Source of the DNA: Flavobacteriaceae bacterium
GTDB taxonomy: Bacteria; Bacteroidota; Bacteroidia; Flavobacteriales; Flavobacteriaceae
Length of the DNA: 64,000 nt
Reading direction: 5' to 3'
NCBI GenBank assembly: GCA_020346245.1
Contig: CP070778.1
Coordinates: 2,965,369 to 3,029,368, forward strand
Part shown: piece by piece, positions 28,042-38,319 of the stretch
Numbering within the stretch: position 1 is the first letter of the stretch
Layout of the letters: each line of letters begins with the position of its first letter
Translations under genes and position numbers: made by a program
Notes under the pieces: generated by a model
The model's input: only the letters and a program-made list of their open reading frames with translations
Databases searched by the model: none
Told to the model about the DNA's origin: nothing

Positions 28042-31000
28042 ATGCGCTTAACTTCAATAATTATCTGCTCTGTTTTATCAGTGATGTGCTATTCCCAGTC
28101 GGAAAAAAGTTTACTCTGGGAAATATCTGGCAATGGCTTGGAAACATCCTCATATTTATACGGCACCATGCACGTGAGTAAGAAAATAGCTTTTCGATTG
28201 GACGATGTTTTTTATGAAGCGCTGGACAAAAGTGAAATAATTGCTCTTGAATCAGATCCTGAAACCTGGCTGGAAAGTGAAGATCGTTTTGGCTCTGGTT
28301 CGCAGAAAAAAGAATATGGATTCAACACAAAAGGGTTTTATACACATTCTTTTGCTTTACAGCATCCAAGAAAAAAAGAGCTGGCATCTTACCTGGCATT
28401 TGAGGAAAGGTTGGTAAATAGCATTCTGTACCGAACGAATGAAAATTCACAAAATTTTGAGGAGGATACTTATTTGGATATGTTTATCTATCAGGCAGGA
28501 AGCAGGTTTAACAAACCTATCCTGGCATTGGAAAAGCTGGAAGAATCCGCTGCATTGGTAGGAAGGGCGAGCCTGAATTCCATGAAAATGAAACCGGATG
28601 AATGGCTTCAAAAAAGGATGCAGCAACAAGACCTGATGTTTTTGATGCAGGATGCGTATCGAGAACGCAATCTAAGTTTGTTGGATTCTATAGATAAAGC
28701 CATGTATACGGATCACTACCTAAAAAACATGCTCTATATCCGCAATGATAACATGGCAAAAAGTTTAGATTCTGCTATACAAAAAACCAAAGTTTTTGCT
28801 GGAATTGGTGCAGCTCACTTACCAGGCACACATGGGGTAATTGCATTATTGAGGGAAAAAGGATATATTGTAGAGCCCCTTGTATCTGAAGCAACAGATA
28901 AGGGTCAGAAACTCAAAAATAAATTCTTAGGTCAAATAAAGGCCCATTCTTATAAAACTTTTGGTCCGGATGACAACTTCTTTACCATTTCTCTTCCCTA
29001 TAAACTATATCCGATATCCGAAAGAATTACGACTGTATACGTTTCACCAGATTTGGCAAATGGAAGTTATTTTATGGTAAACAGGGTGCCTACTTATGCC
29101 AATTTGAAAGCAGGAGGAGACTACACTTTGGAGGATATAGATCAGTTACTATTTGAAAATATCCCCGGAACTATTTTGAGTAAAAAACCTATTGTCAACC
29201 AGAGGTATAAAGGTCTGGACATCAGAAACAAATTAAAGAATGGAGATCATCAGCGATACCAAATTTATATCACCCCGCTCGAGATACTAATTTTTAAAAT
29301 GGGAGGAGAAGGTGATTACGTCGTTAATTATTCTGACAAAATATTTAATAGTCTCAAATTTAAAAACCCCAATGAAGGCAACGAGCTAATATCCTCAACT
29401 TATAAGGACTTTGAAATAGCCATGCCAGGCTTGCATAAATTTACGAATGCATCCAGACGGGGTAGTCGTAATATTGAGGGATACGACCAAGCAAGCAACT
29501 CCTATTATTTTTTAAAGAAAACAACCCTGAATGATTTAAATTTTATTGAGGAAGACACCTTTGAACTCAAACAAATTCAAAAAAGAATATACCAGGACCT
29601 TAAACTTAAACCAAAATACAATTCTTTTGACAAGAAAACCCTTACTTCAAAAGCTGTTTGGGATTCTGTTACAGGTCAGGATCTGTACTTGAAAACAGTG
29701 ATCAAAAGAGGCGATTATTATTTGATGGGTGTACGCACCAATAGTGAAATGCGCGCTAATGAATTTTTCAATTCGTTCAAAATTACAGAAGTATCTTATC
29801 CCGAAGAGTTCAAAAAGGTGGTAGATACAGCCATGCATTTCAGTACGGTTACCTCCATAGACCCCCCTAAATTTGTTGAGAATAGTAATCACCAATTAAG
29901 AAATAAGAAAAAAACAAAGGCTTATAGTCCGTATTCCAAAAGGACAGTTTATCAGAACAAAAATAATGAGGCCATAGAGGTAGAACTAACTAAATCTCAT
30001 GACTATCTAACCTTTTCAAACATAGATTCTATTTGGGTATTACGTAAAAAACAATATTCAGATAAACAGTTTGTTATCCAAAATGAAAAGACCAGGACCT
30101 CAGCTGATGGTTCCCACGAACTACAATTCGTTATCACAGATACCGCCAGTACAAGGGGTATCCTAATAAAGAATGTCATTCGGGGCGGACTGTTTTACCA
30201 ATTAAAGACAGTTGTGGATACCATCTCGGAGACCAGCCCTTTTGTAAGTGCTTTTTTCGACAATTTTAAACCGGTAGGTAAGCCTTTAGGAAGAGGTCTC
30301 CTGGAAGATAAAACAGCAGATTTCTTTGCCGCACTGAGGAAAAATGATAGTATAGTACTTAAGGGCTATAGATATCTTTTGTTTGATGAACGCCATGTAG
30401 ATTCATTAACCTATTATATTTCACAGCATTCTTTTGATGAGGATAAAAAGCATATTCAATCCTACCTAATTAAGCAATTAGGAGCTTTGGATCATGATGA
30501 GGTAATTCCATTCCTTAAAGATTTCTATTCCAAATCATATAATAATTCCAATGCACAAATTAATATCCTGCAATCTGTGGCAAGTAAAAAAACAGATGCC
30601 TCGGCGAGTCTCTTGCTTCAACTAATGTCTCAAGATCTGCCATTGGTATCTAATACGGCAGAAATTAAGCGTATTTTCAAACCATATAAAGACAGTTTGG
30701 AATTAGCCAGACGATTATATCCCGAATTATTAAAGTACAGTTCTATTGCAGAATACAAAGCGCCAATTTTTTCACTTCTGGCGCAGTTAAAAAAGGAAGA
30801 CCTGATTAAGGCTGCAAACTATAAGAAATACAGGAGCCAGCTTTTAAGTGATGCTAAAATTCTCTTGAAAAGGCATCTGGGGGAACAGAATAACAAAGAA
30901 TTAAAAACCAGGCAGGCAAATTATACAAGGCTCAGAAATAATAAAATCCTGAACGATTATGTTGTTTTATTATATCCTTTTGCCCGAGAAAAAGAAATGA

Positions 31001-31566
31001 CGCAGTTTTTTAACAGGCTTCTTTTGGTTAAAGATCCGGAAATTCGCAGTACCTATGTAACGCTCCTGGCTTCAGATGGAAAAAATATACCTTCTGCGGT
31101 GATCAATTCCATGGCTTATGATATTAATAGCAGGCTTTTATTGTATACCAAGCTGGTACGCAAGGGAAAATCGGAACTTTTTCCTCATCAATACAGTTCC
31201 GGACAATCCCTAGCAGAAGCCCTTATTTATCAGGACAGAAGATTTGACAGAACTAAAGATAAAGTTATATACCTTGGAGACAAGTCCATTAATTATAAGA
31301 ATAACCCCTATACAGCATATTATTTTAAGACTCGGAACAGTCAGGATTATCATAAGAATTTTAAAATTCATATTGTAGTATTTGCAGATAATACTCCCTT
31401 CAATTCAGATCCTTATTACATTAATGAAGGATGGCGAATGGCGGATACGGATACCGAGGAAGAAGCAATGGACTTTGTTACCGAAACCTTTTTATTAAAG
31501 GATCGAAAAAGGGCTATTGCCTATAGGCCAAACCAATACAGCGGTTATACAAGTTATGGCTTCTAA
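28042..31566 (+). CDS. Very long TraB/GumN family protein with large unknown C-terminal region
   Basis: A 1174-residue exported protein. After a signal peptide (SIIICSVLSVMCYSQ) residues 25-285 form a TraB/GumN domain: LLWEISGNGLETSSYLYGTMH, with the GTMH motif, ALESDPETWL, and GIGAAHLPGTHGVIALLREKG near its end. Most GumN proteins stop there at roughly 300 residues. Here about 890 more follow: a beta-rich part (to about residue 720) and a helical part with HEAT-like pairs (LDHDEVIPFLKDFYSKS). The GxxH-type residues suggest a metalloprotease-like fold, but no activity is shown. A DUF1460 gene starts 30 bases later. Confidence 0.82.
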   Translation: MRLTSIIICSVLSVMCYSQSEKSLLWEISGNGLETSSYLYGTMHVSKKIAFRLDDVFYEALDKSEIIALESDPETWLESEDRFGSGSQKKEYGFNTKGFYTHSFALQHPRKKELASYLAFEERLVNSILYRTNENSQNFEEDTYLDMFIYQAGSRFNKPILALEKLEESAALVGRASLNSMKMKPDEWLQKRMQQQDLMFLMQDAYRERNLSLLDSIDKAMYTDHYLKNMLYIRNDNMAKSLDSAIQKTKVFAGIGAAHLPGTHGVIALLREKGYIVEPLVSEATDKGQKLKNKFLGQIKAHSYKTFGPDDNFFTISLPYKLYPISERITTVYVSPDLANGSYFMVNRVPTYANLKAGGDYTLEDIDQLLFENIPGTILSKKPIVNQRYKGLDIRNKLKNGDHQRYQIYITPLEILIFKMGGEGDYVVNYSDKIFNSLKFKNPNEGNELISSTYKDFEIAMPGLHKFTNASRRGSRNIEGYDQASNSYYFLKKTTLNDLNFIEEDTFELKQIQKRIYQDLKLKPKYNSFDKKTLTSKAVWDSVTGQDLYLKTVIKRGDYYLMGVRTNSEMRANEFFNSFKITEVSYPEEFKKVVDTAMHFSTVTSIDPPKFVENSNHQLRNKKKTKAYSPYSKRTVYQNKNNEAIEVELTKSHDYLTFSNIDSIWVLRKKQYSDKQFVIQNEKTRTSADGSHELQFVITDTASTRGILIKNVIRGGLFYQLKTVVDTISETSPFVSAFFDNFKPVGKPLGRGLLEDKTADFFAALRKNDSIVLKGYRYLLFDERHVDSLTYYISQHSFDEDKKHIQSYLIKQLGALDHDEVIPFLKDFYSKSYNNSNAQINILQSVASKKTDASASLLLQLMSQDLPLVSNTAEIKRIFKPYKDSLELARRLYPELLKYSSIAEYKAPIFSLLAQLKKEDLIKAANYKKYRSQLLSDAKILLKRHLGEQNNKELKTRQANYTRLRNNKILNDYVVLLYPFAREKEMTQFFNRLLLVKDPEIRSTYVTLLASDGKNIPSAVINSMAYDINSRLLLYTKLVRKGKSELFPHQYSSGQSLAEALIYQDRRFDRTKDKVIYLGDKSINYKNNPYTAYYFKTRNSQDYHKNFKIHIVVFADNTPFNSDPYYINEGWRMADTDTEEEAMDFVTETFLLKDRKRAIAYRPNQYSGYTSYGF

Positions 31567-31596
31567 ATTGTACTTTTGCTTTATTAGCCAAAAGAC

Positions 31597-32433
31597 ATGA
31601 GATTAATTTTCGCTTTTATTTTCTTCTTATTATCCGTGACCGCCAGGTCTCAACAGCTTATATGCTCAGATCAGGACAGAATAGCTTTTGATAGTAAGAT
31701 TAAAGAAATTAACCATTTAAACCAACCCGATTTTGGTGATACCATGATCTTGGTTGGTAAAACTTTTCTCGGGCTGCCCTATGTGGCCAAAACATTAGAA
31801 ATAGGAGAATCTGAGGCTTTAGTTGTTAATTTACAGGGAATGGACTGCACTACCTATGTAGAGAACGTTTTGGCTTTCAGCGTCTTGTTAAAAAAGGACA
31901 GTATGAATTTTGATTCGTTCGTCAATACTCTTGAAAATATTCGATATAAGGATGGCGTATTAGATGGTTATGCTTCCCGCTTACATTATTTTTCTGAATG
32001 GATAGCTAACAACGAAAAGAAAGGACTGCTGGAAGACATAACTCTTGCAACAGGAGGTATTGAAATAAAGAAAGAGATTAATTTTATGAGTACCCACAGG
32101 GATCTGTATCCCTTTTTGGCCGACGACGAAAATTTTGACAAAATTAAAGCTTCCGAAAACTCACTTAATCACCAACCCATCTGCATTTTGCCCCAGAACC
32201 AGATCGAAGAAAATGAAGATCTGATAAAGAATGGGGATATTATTGCATTAACCACCTCTATTCAAGGGCTGGATATTACCCATACAGGCATTGCCATTAG
32301 GGAAAAAGACGGTCGAATTCACTTATTGCATGCCTCTTCTTCCGGAAAGGTTGAAATTTCTGAATTACCCCTGTCAGAATATTTGAAAAAGATTAAAAAG
32401 AATACAGGGATAATGGTTGCCAGACCATTATAA
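31597..32433 (+). CDS. DUF1460 NlpC/P60-like cell-wall amidase
   Basis: A 278-residue exported protein (signal peptide IFAFIFFLLSVTARSQ) of the DUF1460 family, cysteine hydrolases related to NlpC/P60 that act on peptidoglycan fragments (N-acetylmuramoyl-L-alanine amidase-like). The catalytic Cys84 lies in LQGMDCTTYVENVLAF and a likely catalytic His in DITHTGIAI, followed by HLLHASSSGKV. It begins 30 bases after the TraB/GumN gene, so the two secreted proteins are probably coexpressed. Peptidoglycan recycling or remodelling is inferred from the family only. Confidence 0.85.
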   Translation: MRLIFAFIFFLLSVTARSQQLICSDQDRIAFDSKIKEINHLNQPDFGDTMILVGKTFLGLPYVAKTLEIGESEALVVNLQGMDCTTYVENVLAFSVLLKKDSMNFDSFVNTLENIRYKDGVLDGYASRLHYFSEWIANNEKKGLLEDITLATGGIEIKKEINFMSTHRDLYPFLADDENFDKIKASENSLNHQPICILPQNQIEENEDLIKNGDIIALTTSIQGLDITHTGIAIREKDGRIHLLHASSSGKVEISELPLSEYLKKIKKNTGIMVARPL

Positions 32434-32468
32434 AACTAATGCTCCGAAATTCTGAACTTTTGCGGTGT

Positions 32469-33236
32469 CTATCGTCCCAGGCAATAATCTATACCCCCTA
32501 CTAAATGTTGTTGAAAATCGGGTTCATCATAAGACTCCTCTGTATGGCCTCCTCCGGTATAAAAAACACGACCACCATCAAATTCCTGATACCAGGCAAT
32601 AGGATGGTTATCACCATTTGTACCACCTTCATATGAAGTTTCATCCAGGTAGATAAGTACCTTCATGGCAGGATTTATATTCTTATAGTTATACCATTCA
32701 TCGTTGCGAACCCAGGTGTCATTTAAATGCGCTGTAGATGAATGTTCTCTGTCTACAACATTCATTTTAGCCTCTCTCACATTAGGATCATTTGGGTGGC
32801 TTGTAAAATATGCCCCTACCAATTTGCCATACCATGGCCAGTCATATTCAGTATCACTGGCCGCATGTATTCCCATGTAGTTGCCCCCATTATTGATATA
32901 CTTCTTAAACGCCTGCTCCTGCTCAGGCCCCAACACGTCCATAGTGGTGCTTAGAAAAAGTACCAAATCATACTTTTTTAAGTTCGCCTCATTAAATTGC
33001 AATGAATCTTCAGTTTGCGTTATTGAAAAATTGTTTTCTTTTCCCAATTTTTTGAGGGTTTCAACACCTTTTTCAATGGACTTGTGCCTATAACCCATAG
33101 TCTTTGTAAAAACCAAAATCTGAGCGATTCCTTCATTTATGACTGTAATGTTTTCTTCTGGTATTTGAGGTTGTGAAGTTCCTGCAAACGATACACAAAT
33201 TAGTAAGGTGCCAAAAAATTTCCTGAGTGTTTTCAT
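32469..33236 (-). CDS. Exported ThuA domain protein
   Basis: A 255-residue ThuA-like (trehalose-utilisation, class I glutamine-amidotransferase-like fold) protein with a signal peptide (TLLICVSFAGTSQ). Characteristic segments are GGNYMGIHAASDTEYDWPWY, LVGAYFTSHP, NDEWYNY and GGRVFYTGGGHTEESYDEP. ThuA domain proteins are widespread in sugar-catabolic loci of Bacteroidota, but their reaction is rarely known. It follows the AraC regulator gene by 51 bases on the same strand, so AraC might control it. Confidence 0.88.
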   Translation of the reverse strand: MKTLRKFFGTLLICVSFAGTSQPQIPEENITVINEGIAQILVFTKTMGYRHKSIEKGVETLKKLGKENNFSITQTEDSLQFNEANLKKYDLVLFLSTTMDVLGPEQEQAFKKYINNGGNYMGIHAASDTEYDWPWYGKLVGAYFTSHPNDPNVREAKMNVVDREHSSTAHLNDTWVRNDEWYNYKNINPAMKVLIYLDETSYEGGTNGDNHPIAWYQEFDGGRVFYTGGGHTEESYDEPDFQQHLVGGIDYCLGR

Positions 33237-33287
33237 ATGAATAATTTATAGATTGTTAAATATCGAAAATTCTACCGAATCTTACTA

Positions 33288-34211
33288 TTAATTACCCAAT
33301 GACATTAAATATTTCTTAGGTGTAGTACCGAATTTCTTTTTAAAGGAAGCGATAAAATGACTGGATGTACTATACCCTATCCTATGGCCTACTTCACTTA
33401 CATTATATTCTCCCGATTCGAGCATTTTGCGCGCGAAATCCATTTTATAGTCAAATAAAAAACTGAATACGGGTTCTCCATACACCTGTTTAAAACCCTC
33501 CTTTAATTTTTTAAGTGAGAGGCCAATCTCCTCTGATAACTGCGTTAGCGTAGGTGGTTCTGCCATGCGGCTTATCATAATTTCCTTCGCCTGTTTTATG
33601 CGTTTAATATTCTCCTCATCTACCAAAAAAGGGCATTGTTCCAAATCTGCATCTTCACTTTTATTGAAATACAATGAAATTAACTCATACACTTTAGCCG
33701 TCAGATATAACTCCTTTATCGAAGGGTGGAGATTATAATTAATTATTTGGCTCAGTATGACTGCAATTGCCGGAGTTACACTTTCCTGGGAATAGTATTT
33801 TTTTTCCTTATTATCACTGCTCAAAAAGGGAATATAGTCCGCTTCTTTTGAAAAAAGAGAATGAAACCTTCGTATGGTCATTATAACAGATACCAACCAT
33901 GAATTAGGGTTAAGTTCCAGATTTAACGGGAGATCTAATTGTGTATTATACAGCAATAAAGAATTATCCTCAGAAACCTCCAAAGCATAATGGCCATCGT
34001 TAAAAATAAATTTTGTGTTCCCCTTTAAACAAAAATGGAACTGAATAAAACTACTGTCAATTTCACGGTTAACTTTTTGAACCTGAGGACTTTCATTTTG
34101 TATTTTTAAAACATAAAAATCATCATCAATCAAGACTTCAGAAAATGAACCTTGAGCGATGTTTTTGAATGTTGTTTTTGTTGAATTCATGAATGAATTA
34201 TTTAGAAGCAT
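33288..34211 (-). CDS. AraC family transcriptional regulator
   Basis: A 307-residue DNA-binding regulator. The N-terminal 190 residues look like a cupin-like effector domain. The C-terminal 100 residues carry two helix-turn-helix motifs: LTQLSEEIGLSLKKLKEGF and VSEVGHRIGYSTSSHFIASF followed by KKKFGTTPKKYL, which closes the AraC signature. The ATG at 34209-34211 or the one seven codons later (34188-34190) could be the start. It is divergent from hemA across 165 bases, so it may regulate the haem operon, itself, or thuA; the effector is unknown. Confidence 0.9.
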   Translation of the reverse strand: MLLNNSFMNSTKTTFKNIAQGSFSEVLIDDDFYVLKIQNESPQVQKVNREIDSSFIQFHFCLKGNTKFIFNDGHYALEVSEDNSLLLYNTQLDLPLNLELNPNSWLVSVIMTIRRFHSLFSKEADYIPFLSSDNKEKKYYSQESVTPAIAVILSQIINYNLHPSIKELYLTAKVYELISLYFNKSEDADLEQCPFLVDEENIKRIKQAKEIMISRMAEPPTLTQLSEEIGLSLKKLKEGFKQVYGEPVFSFLFDYKMDFARKMLESGEYNVSEVGHRIGYSTSSHFIASFKKKFGTTPKKYLMSLGN

Positions 34212-34349
34212 TCTAAATTGAAAGCGCGCTATTCGCTATTATTCCTATAAAATTAGCGGTTTTTCCCATAATTCCGACAAAAATGCCCTAAAAAACTTAA
34301 AACGATATATATTGTCCCTCCAGCGTTATTTTTATTAAATGTATGCTGT

Positions 34350-34357
34350 TATTTTTG
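34350..34357 (+). promoter_or_regulatory. Predicted -7 box of the hemA operon promoter
   Basis: TATTTTTG matches TAnnTTTG and ends 19 bases before the hemA ATG. No exact TTTG sits at the right distance upstream, only TTTTTA, so a regulator such as the divergent AraC protein could be needed for strong use. Confidence 0.45.
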
Positions 34358-34376
34358 TGAGCTATATTGATTATGC

Positions 34377-35633
34377 ATGAAGAGATATCATATTTCCAAA
34401 CATAATTCTTTTTATACTGTTGGGCTAAGTTATAAAAATGCCGATGCAGTAATGCGAGGGAAATTTAGCCTGGACCAGGACGCAGCCGAGTCACTTTTAA
34501 AAGAAGCTAAAACTATTGGCGTTGATGGTCTTCTCATTACTTCTACCTGTAATCGAACAGAACTGCACGGCTTTGCGCAGCACCCCTTCCAATTAATTAA
34601 ACTCTTATGTGATCATTCCCAGGGAACAGTTGAAGAATTTCAGGAAGTAGCGTATGTATTAAAAAATTATGAAGCAATTAACCATTTGTTTCGCGTAGGT
34701 ACCGGACTGGACAGTCAGATACTGGGTGACTTTGAAATAATAAGTCAATTAAAAAATAGCTTTTACCGTTCCAGAAAGCATGACCTTACAAATCACTTTT
34801 TAGAACGGCTGGTTAATTCGGTCATTCAGGCCAGTAAGAGGATTAAAAATGAAACAGAAATCTCTTCAGGTGCTACCTCCGTTGCATTTGCATCAGTTCG
34901 GTATATTCTAAAAAATGTGGCTAATATTTCTGATAAGAACATTCTATTATTTGGCACTGGGAAAATAGGCAGAAATACTTGTGAAAACCTTGTCAAACAT
35001 ACAAATCATAAACACATAACCCTTATTAACCGAACAAAAGACAAGGCCGAAAAAATAGCAGGAAAGTTTAATCTTGTTGTGAAGGATCATGGTGATTTGC
35101 AAACAGAAATCCGCAAGACCGATGTTTTAATTGTAGCTACGGGTGCTAATACTCCTACCGTCTCAAAAGAACTTATTTATACCAACAAACCACTTTTGAT
35201 TTTGGATTTATCAATCCCTAAAAATGTGGCTGATAATGTTTTGGAATTACCAGACGTAACTGTTTTGCACCTGGATCATCTCTCGCAAATAACAGACGAA
35301 ACCCTGGAACGCAGAAAACAATATATTCCTCAGGCAGAATCTATTATAGATGAAGTGAAATTAGACTTTAACCAGTGGCTGGAAACCAGAAAATTTGCTC
35401 CGGTCATTAAAGCACTCAAAAAGAAGTTAAGCTCAATTAAGGAAGAGGAACTCGATTTTCAGTCTAAAAAACTTGCAGATTTTAATTCAGAGCACGCGGA
35501 TATAATATCTGAACGAATCATTCACAAGATTACCAAACAGTTTGCTAACCATCTAAAAGAATCTGAGAATGATGCTGACGAAAGTCTGCAGCTTATTCAA
35601 AAGGTCTTTCAAATAGAATTAAACTCCCAATGA
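34377..35633 (+). CDS. hemA: Glutamyl-tRNA reductase
   Basis: First committed enzyme of C5-pathway tetrapyrrole synthesis: reduces glutamyl-tRNA(Glu) to glutamate-1-semialdehyde with NADPH. The 418-residue protein has the catalytic Cys58 in ITSTCNRTELHGF, the FRVGTGLDSQILGDFEI block, an NADP domain (LLFGTGKIGRNTCENL, INRTKDKAE) and a C-terminal dimerisation helix region. The stop overlaps the hemC start as ATGA. It heads a plus-strand run hemA-C-D-E-F-phzF-B. hemL, which acts next, is not in the window. Confidence 0.96.
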   Translation: MKRYHISKHNSFYTVGLSYKNADAVMRGKFSLDQDAAESLLKEAKTIGVDGLLITSTCNRTELHGFAQHPFQLIKLLCDHSQGTVEEFQEVAYVLKNYEAINHLFRVGTGLDSQILGDFEIISQLKNSFYRSRKHDLTNHFLERLVNSVIQASKRIKNETEISSGATSVAFASVRYILKNVANISDKNILLFGTGKIGRNTCENLVKHTNHKHITLINRTKDKAEKIAGKFNLVVKDHGDLQTEIRKTDVLIVATGANTPTVSKELIYTNKPLLILDLSIPKNVADNVLELPDVTVLHLDHLSQITDETLERRKQYIPQAESIIDEVKLDFNQWLETRKFAPVIKALKKKLSSIKEEELDFQSKKLADFNSEHADIISERIIHKITKQFANHLKESENDADESLQLIQKVFQIELNSQ

Positions 35634-36544
35634 AGAAAGTCATTCGAATTGGCACCCGCGATAGTGAACTTGCACTATGGCAGGCGAATGATGTTAAGAA
35701 AAAGCTTGACAAGCTTGGGTATCCAACACAATTAATCCCTGTAAAATCTGACGGGGATCTGGACCTGGATCAACCACTTTATTCGATGGGTATTACCGGG
35801 ATTTTTACAAAAACATTAGATGCTGCATTGCTTGGTGATAAAATAGATATTGCCGTGCATTCCATGAAAGATGTTCCTACCATTTTGCCAAATGGTATTG
35901 TACAGGCTGCGGTATTGAAGCGTGCAAACCACAAGGATATCTTAGTTCATAAGGGCCTGGATTTTCTAAATACTGAAGGAATTGTTGCGACAGGCAGTTT
36001 AAGAAGAAAAGCACAGTGGTTAAATCGTTATCCACTTCATGAAGTTATTGGATTAAGAGGAAATGTAAACACCCGGTTAAAAAAACTGGAGGATAATTCC
36101 TGGAATGCGGCAATTTTTGCAGCTGCAGGCCTTGAACGGTTAAACAAGCTTCCGGAAAACTGTACGGAACTTCACTGGATGATACCGGCACCTGCCCAGG
36201 GTGTTATGATGGTTGTCACCAAAGAAGATGATGGGTATTGTCTTGAAGCACTCTCCTCATTAAATCATAAGGCTACAGAGATCTGTTCACAAGTAGAACG
36301 TGATTTTTTAAATGAATTAGAAGGCGGATGTACCGCGCCCATTGGCGCTTTGGCAACTATTGAAGATGATCTTTTAGATTTTAAAGGTATTTTGTTGTCT
36401 CTTGATGGACAGCAGACAATTGGTGTTGATAAGAAAATTAAATTGACAGATGCCGCCAATTTTGGCAAGGCCTGTGCGCAAGAAATACTAACCAACGGAG
36501 GAAAGGAATTGATGCAGGATATTAAAATCCGGATGAATCAATGA
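35630..36544 (+). CDS. hemC: Porphobilinogen deaminase (hydroxymethylbilane synthase)
   Basis: Polymerises four porphobilinogens into hydroxymethylbilane. The 304-residue protein has the N-terminal IRIGTRDSELALWQA block, the HSMKDVPT motif with the catalytic Asp, TGSLRRKAQ, LRGNVNTRLKKL, and the dipyrromethane-cofactor Cys in ELEGGCTAPIGA. Length is normal. The ATG overlaps the hemA stop and the TGA overlaps the hemD ATG (both ATGA), which implies translational coupling through three consecutive pathway enzymes. Confidence 0.96.
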   Translation: MKKVIRIGTRDSELALWQANDVKKKLDKLGYPTQLIPVKSDGDLDLDQPLYSMGITGIFTKTLDAALLGDKIDIAVHSMKDVPTILPNGIVQAAVLKRANHKDILVHKGLDFLNTEGIVATGSLRRKAQWLNRYPLHEVIGLRGNVNTRLKKLEDNSWNAAIFAAAGLERLNKLPENCTELHWMIPAPAQGVMMVVTKEDDGYCLEALSSLNHKATEICSQVERDFLNELEGGCTAPIGALATIEDDLLDFKGILLSLDGQQTIGVDKKIKLTDAANFGKACAQEILTNGGKELMQDIKIRMNQ

Positions 36545-37221
36545 AAAATATCCTTTCCACAAAACTACTTACTCCACATCAGAAGACAATTTTAAATGAG
36601 GCCGGCATACATCTCCAGGAATACCAGGCCATAAATATTACTCCAAAAGAATTTCAATTACCTGCCGGTTTTGATAATTATATTTTTACCAGCCAAAATG
36701 CGGTTGAGGCATTTAACCGGCATTTATCAGATTTTCAGAAAAATAGGGGATCTGGAAAAGCATGCTTTTGCGTAGGGGAAAAGACAGAACTATTATTGGA
36801 AAAAAATGGGCAAAAAGTTGTAAAAAGGACCCAAAATGCGGCAGATTTGGCTCATTTTATTGCAAAAAACCACAAAAATGAGTCATTTTTGTTTTTTTGC
36901 GGAAATAGAAGAAATGATGATTTGCCTGATATTTTGACAAAAAACAAGGTGTATTTCAAAGAAATTACGGTCTACGATACAAAGTTAAACGCTCAGCATT
37001 TTTCAGAATCTTTTGATGGGATATTATTTTTCAGTCCTTCTGGTGTAAAGAGCTTTACTTTGTCTAACGAAATAGGTAAAAGTACGATCTTTTGCATAGG
37101 TAATACCACTGCCAAAGAAGCAGCTTTATATACAGATTCCATTATTGTTCCAGATACCCCAACAATAGAAAATCTTTTGAAAAAGGTAATATCAAATAAT
37201 AACTTGAGCTTAGAGAAATGA
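36541..37221 (+). CDS. hemD: Uroporphyrinogen-III synthase
   Basis: Closes hydroxymethylbilane with inversion of ring D to give uroporphyrinogen III. HemD is poorly conserved; this 226-residue protein has the two-domain pattern, with [12 protein letters not shown] in the first domain and [13 protein letters not shown] then [11 protein letters not shown] in the second, which are the usual recognisable blocks. Position between hemC and hemE with ATGA overlaps on both sides makes the assignment firm. Confidence 0.92.
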   Translation: MKNILSTKLLTPHQKTILNEAGIHLQEYQAINITPKEFQLPAGFDNYIFTSQNAVEAFNRHLSDFQKNRGSGKACFCVGEKTELLLEKNGQKVVKRTQNAADLAHFIAKNHKNESFLFFCGNRRNDDLPDILTKNKVYFKEITVYDTKLNAQHFSESFDGILFFSPSGVKSFTLSNEIGKSTIFCIGNTTAKEAALYTDSIIVPDTPTIENLLKKVISNNNLSLEK

Positions 37222-38246
37222 AAATAAAAAACGATCTGTTTTTAAGAGCATTAAAAGGTGAAACAGTTGAGCGCCCTCCGGTCTGGATGATGAGGCAGGC
37301 GGGTAGATACCTTCCTGAATTTATGGCGATCAAGGAGAAATATGATTTCTTCACCCGCTGCCGGACACCCGAATTGGCTTCTGAAATTACCGTACAACCT
37401 ATTCGGCGTTATGGCATGGATGCAGCTATACTTTTTAGCGATATCCTTGTGATACCTCAGGCAATGCAAATAGAAGTGCAAATGAAACCCGATTTTGGCC
37501 CCTATTTGCCCAATCCTATTCGCTCTCAAATAGATGTAGACCAGGTTCTGGTGCCTGATGTGAATGAAGAGTTGAATTATGTTATGCAAGCGATTACAGC
37601 AACCAAGGAAAAGTTGCAGGATGAGATTCCTTTAATTGGCTTTGCCGGTTCACCTTGGACTATTCTTTGCTATTGCGTACAAGGGCAAGGCAGTAAAACC
37701 TTTGATAAGGCCAAGGAATTTTGTTTTACACAACCTGCTGCCGCTCATAATCTGTTACAGAAAATTACAGATACTACTATTTCATATTTGAAAGCCAAGG
37801 TAAAAGCAGGTGTAAATGCAGTTCAGGTGTTCGATTCCTGGGGAGGCATGCTTTCACCTAATGATTATAAAGAATATTCCTGGTATTATATCCAACAAAT
37901 CATAGATGCCCTTAAAAATGAAACGCAGGTTATTGTTTTTGGCAAAGGGTGCTGGTTTGCTCTGGGTGATATGGCAAAATCCGGTGCGGCTGCACTTGGG
38001 GTAGATTGGACATGTTCTGCACAAAATGCCAGAACTTTAACCGGCGGTAAAATAACGCTTCAGGGAAATTTTGATCCTGCACGTTTATTATCTCCCCCCG
38101 ATGTCATAAAAAAAATGGTCACCGAAATGATTGATGAATTTGGGAAAGATAAATATATTGTGAATCTCGGGCATGGTATTCTACCCAATGTCCCTTTGGA
38201 AAATGCTAAGGCCTTTATTGATGCGGTCAAAGAGTATAGCTCTTAG
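37218..38246 (+). CDS. hemE: Uroporphyrinogen decarboxylase
   Basis: Removes four acetate carboxyls from uroporphyrinogen III to give coproporphyrinogen III. The 342-residue protein has the signature [27 protein letters not shown] with the catalytic Asp, [12 protein letters not shown], and the end block [18 protein letters not shown]. Length is standard. Its ATG overlaps the hemD stop. The next gene, hemF, starts 74 bases later, so the tight coupling ends here but one transcript remains likely. Confidence 0.96.
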   Translation: MKIKNDLFLRALKGETVERPPVWMMRQAGRYLPEFMAIKEKYDFFTRCRTPELASEITVQPIRRYGMDAAILFSDILVIPQAMQIEVQMKPDFGPYLPNPIRSQIDVDQVLVPDVNEELNYVMQAITATKEKLQDEIPLIGFAGSPWTILCYCVQGQGSKTFDKAKEFCFTQPAAAHNLLQKITDTTISYLKAKVKAGVNAVQVFDSWGGMLSPNDYKEYSWYYIQQIIDALKNETQVIVFGKGCWFALGDMAKSGAAALGVDWTCSAQNARTLTGGKITLQGNFDPARLLSPPDVIKKMVTEMIDEFGKDKYIVNLGHGILPNVPLENAKAFIDAVKEYSS

Positions 38247-38319
38247 GTGTTGTAAGGTTTCTGAACTACATAAAACCCTTTCGGAGCACAGAAGAAGTTA
38301 TGATTAATGAAGGAACTAT

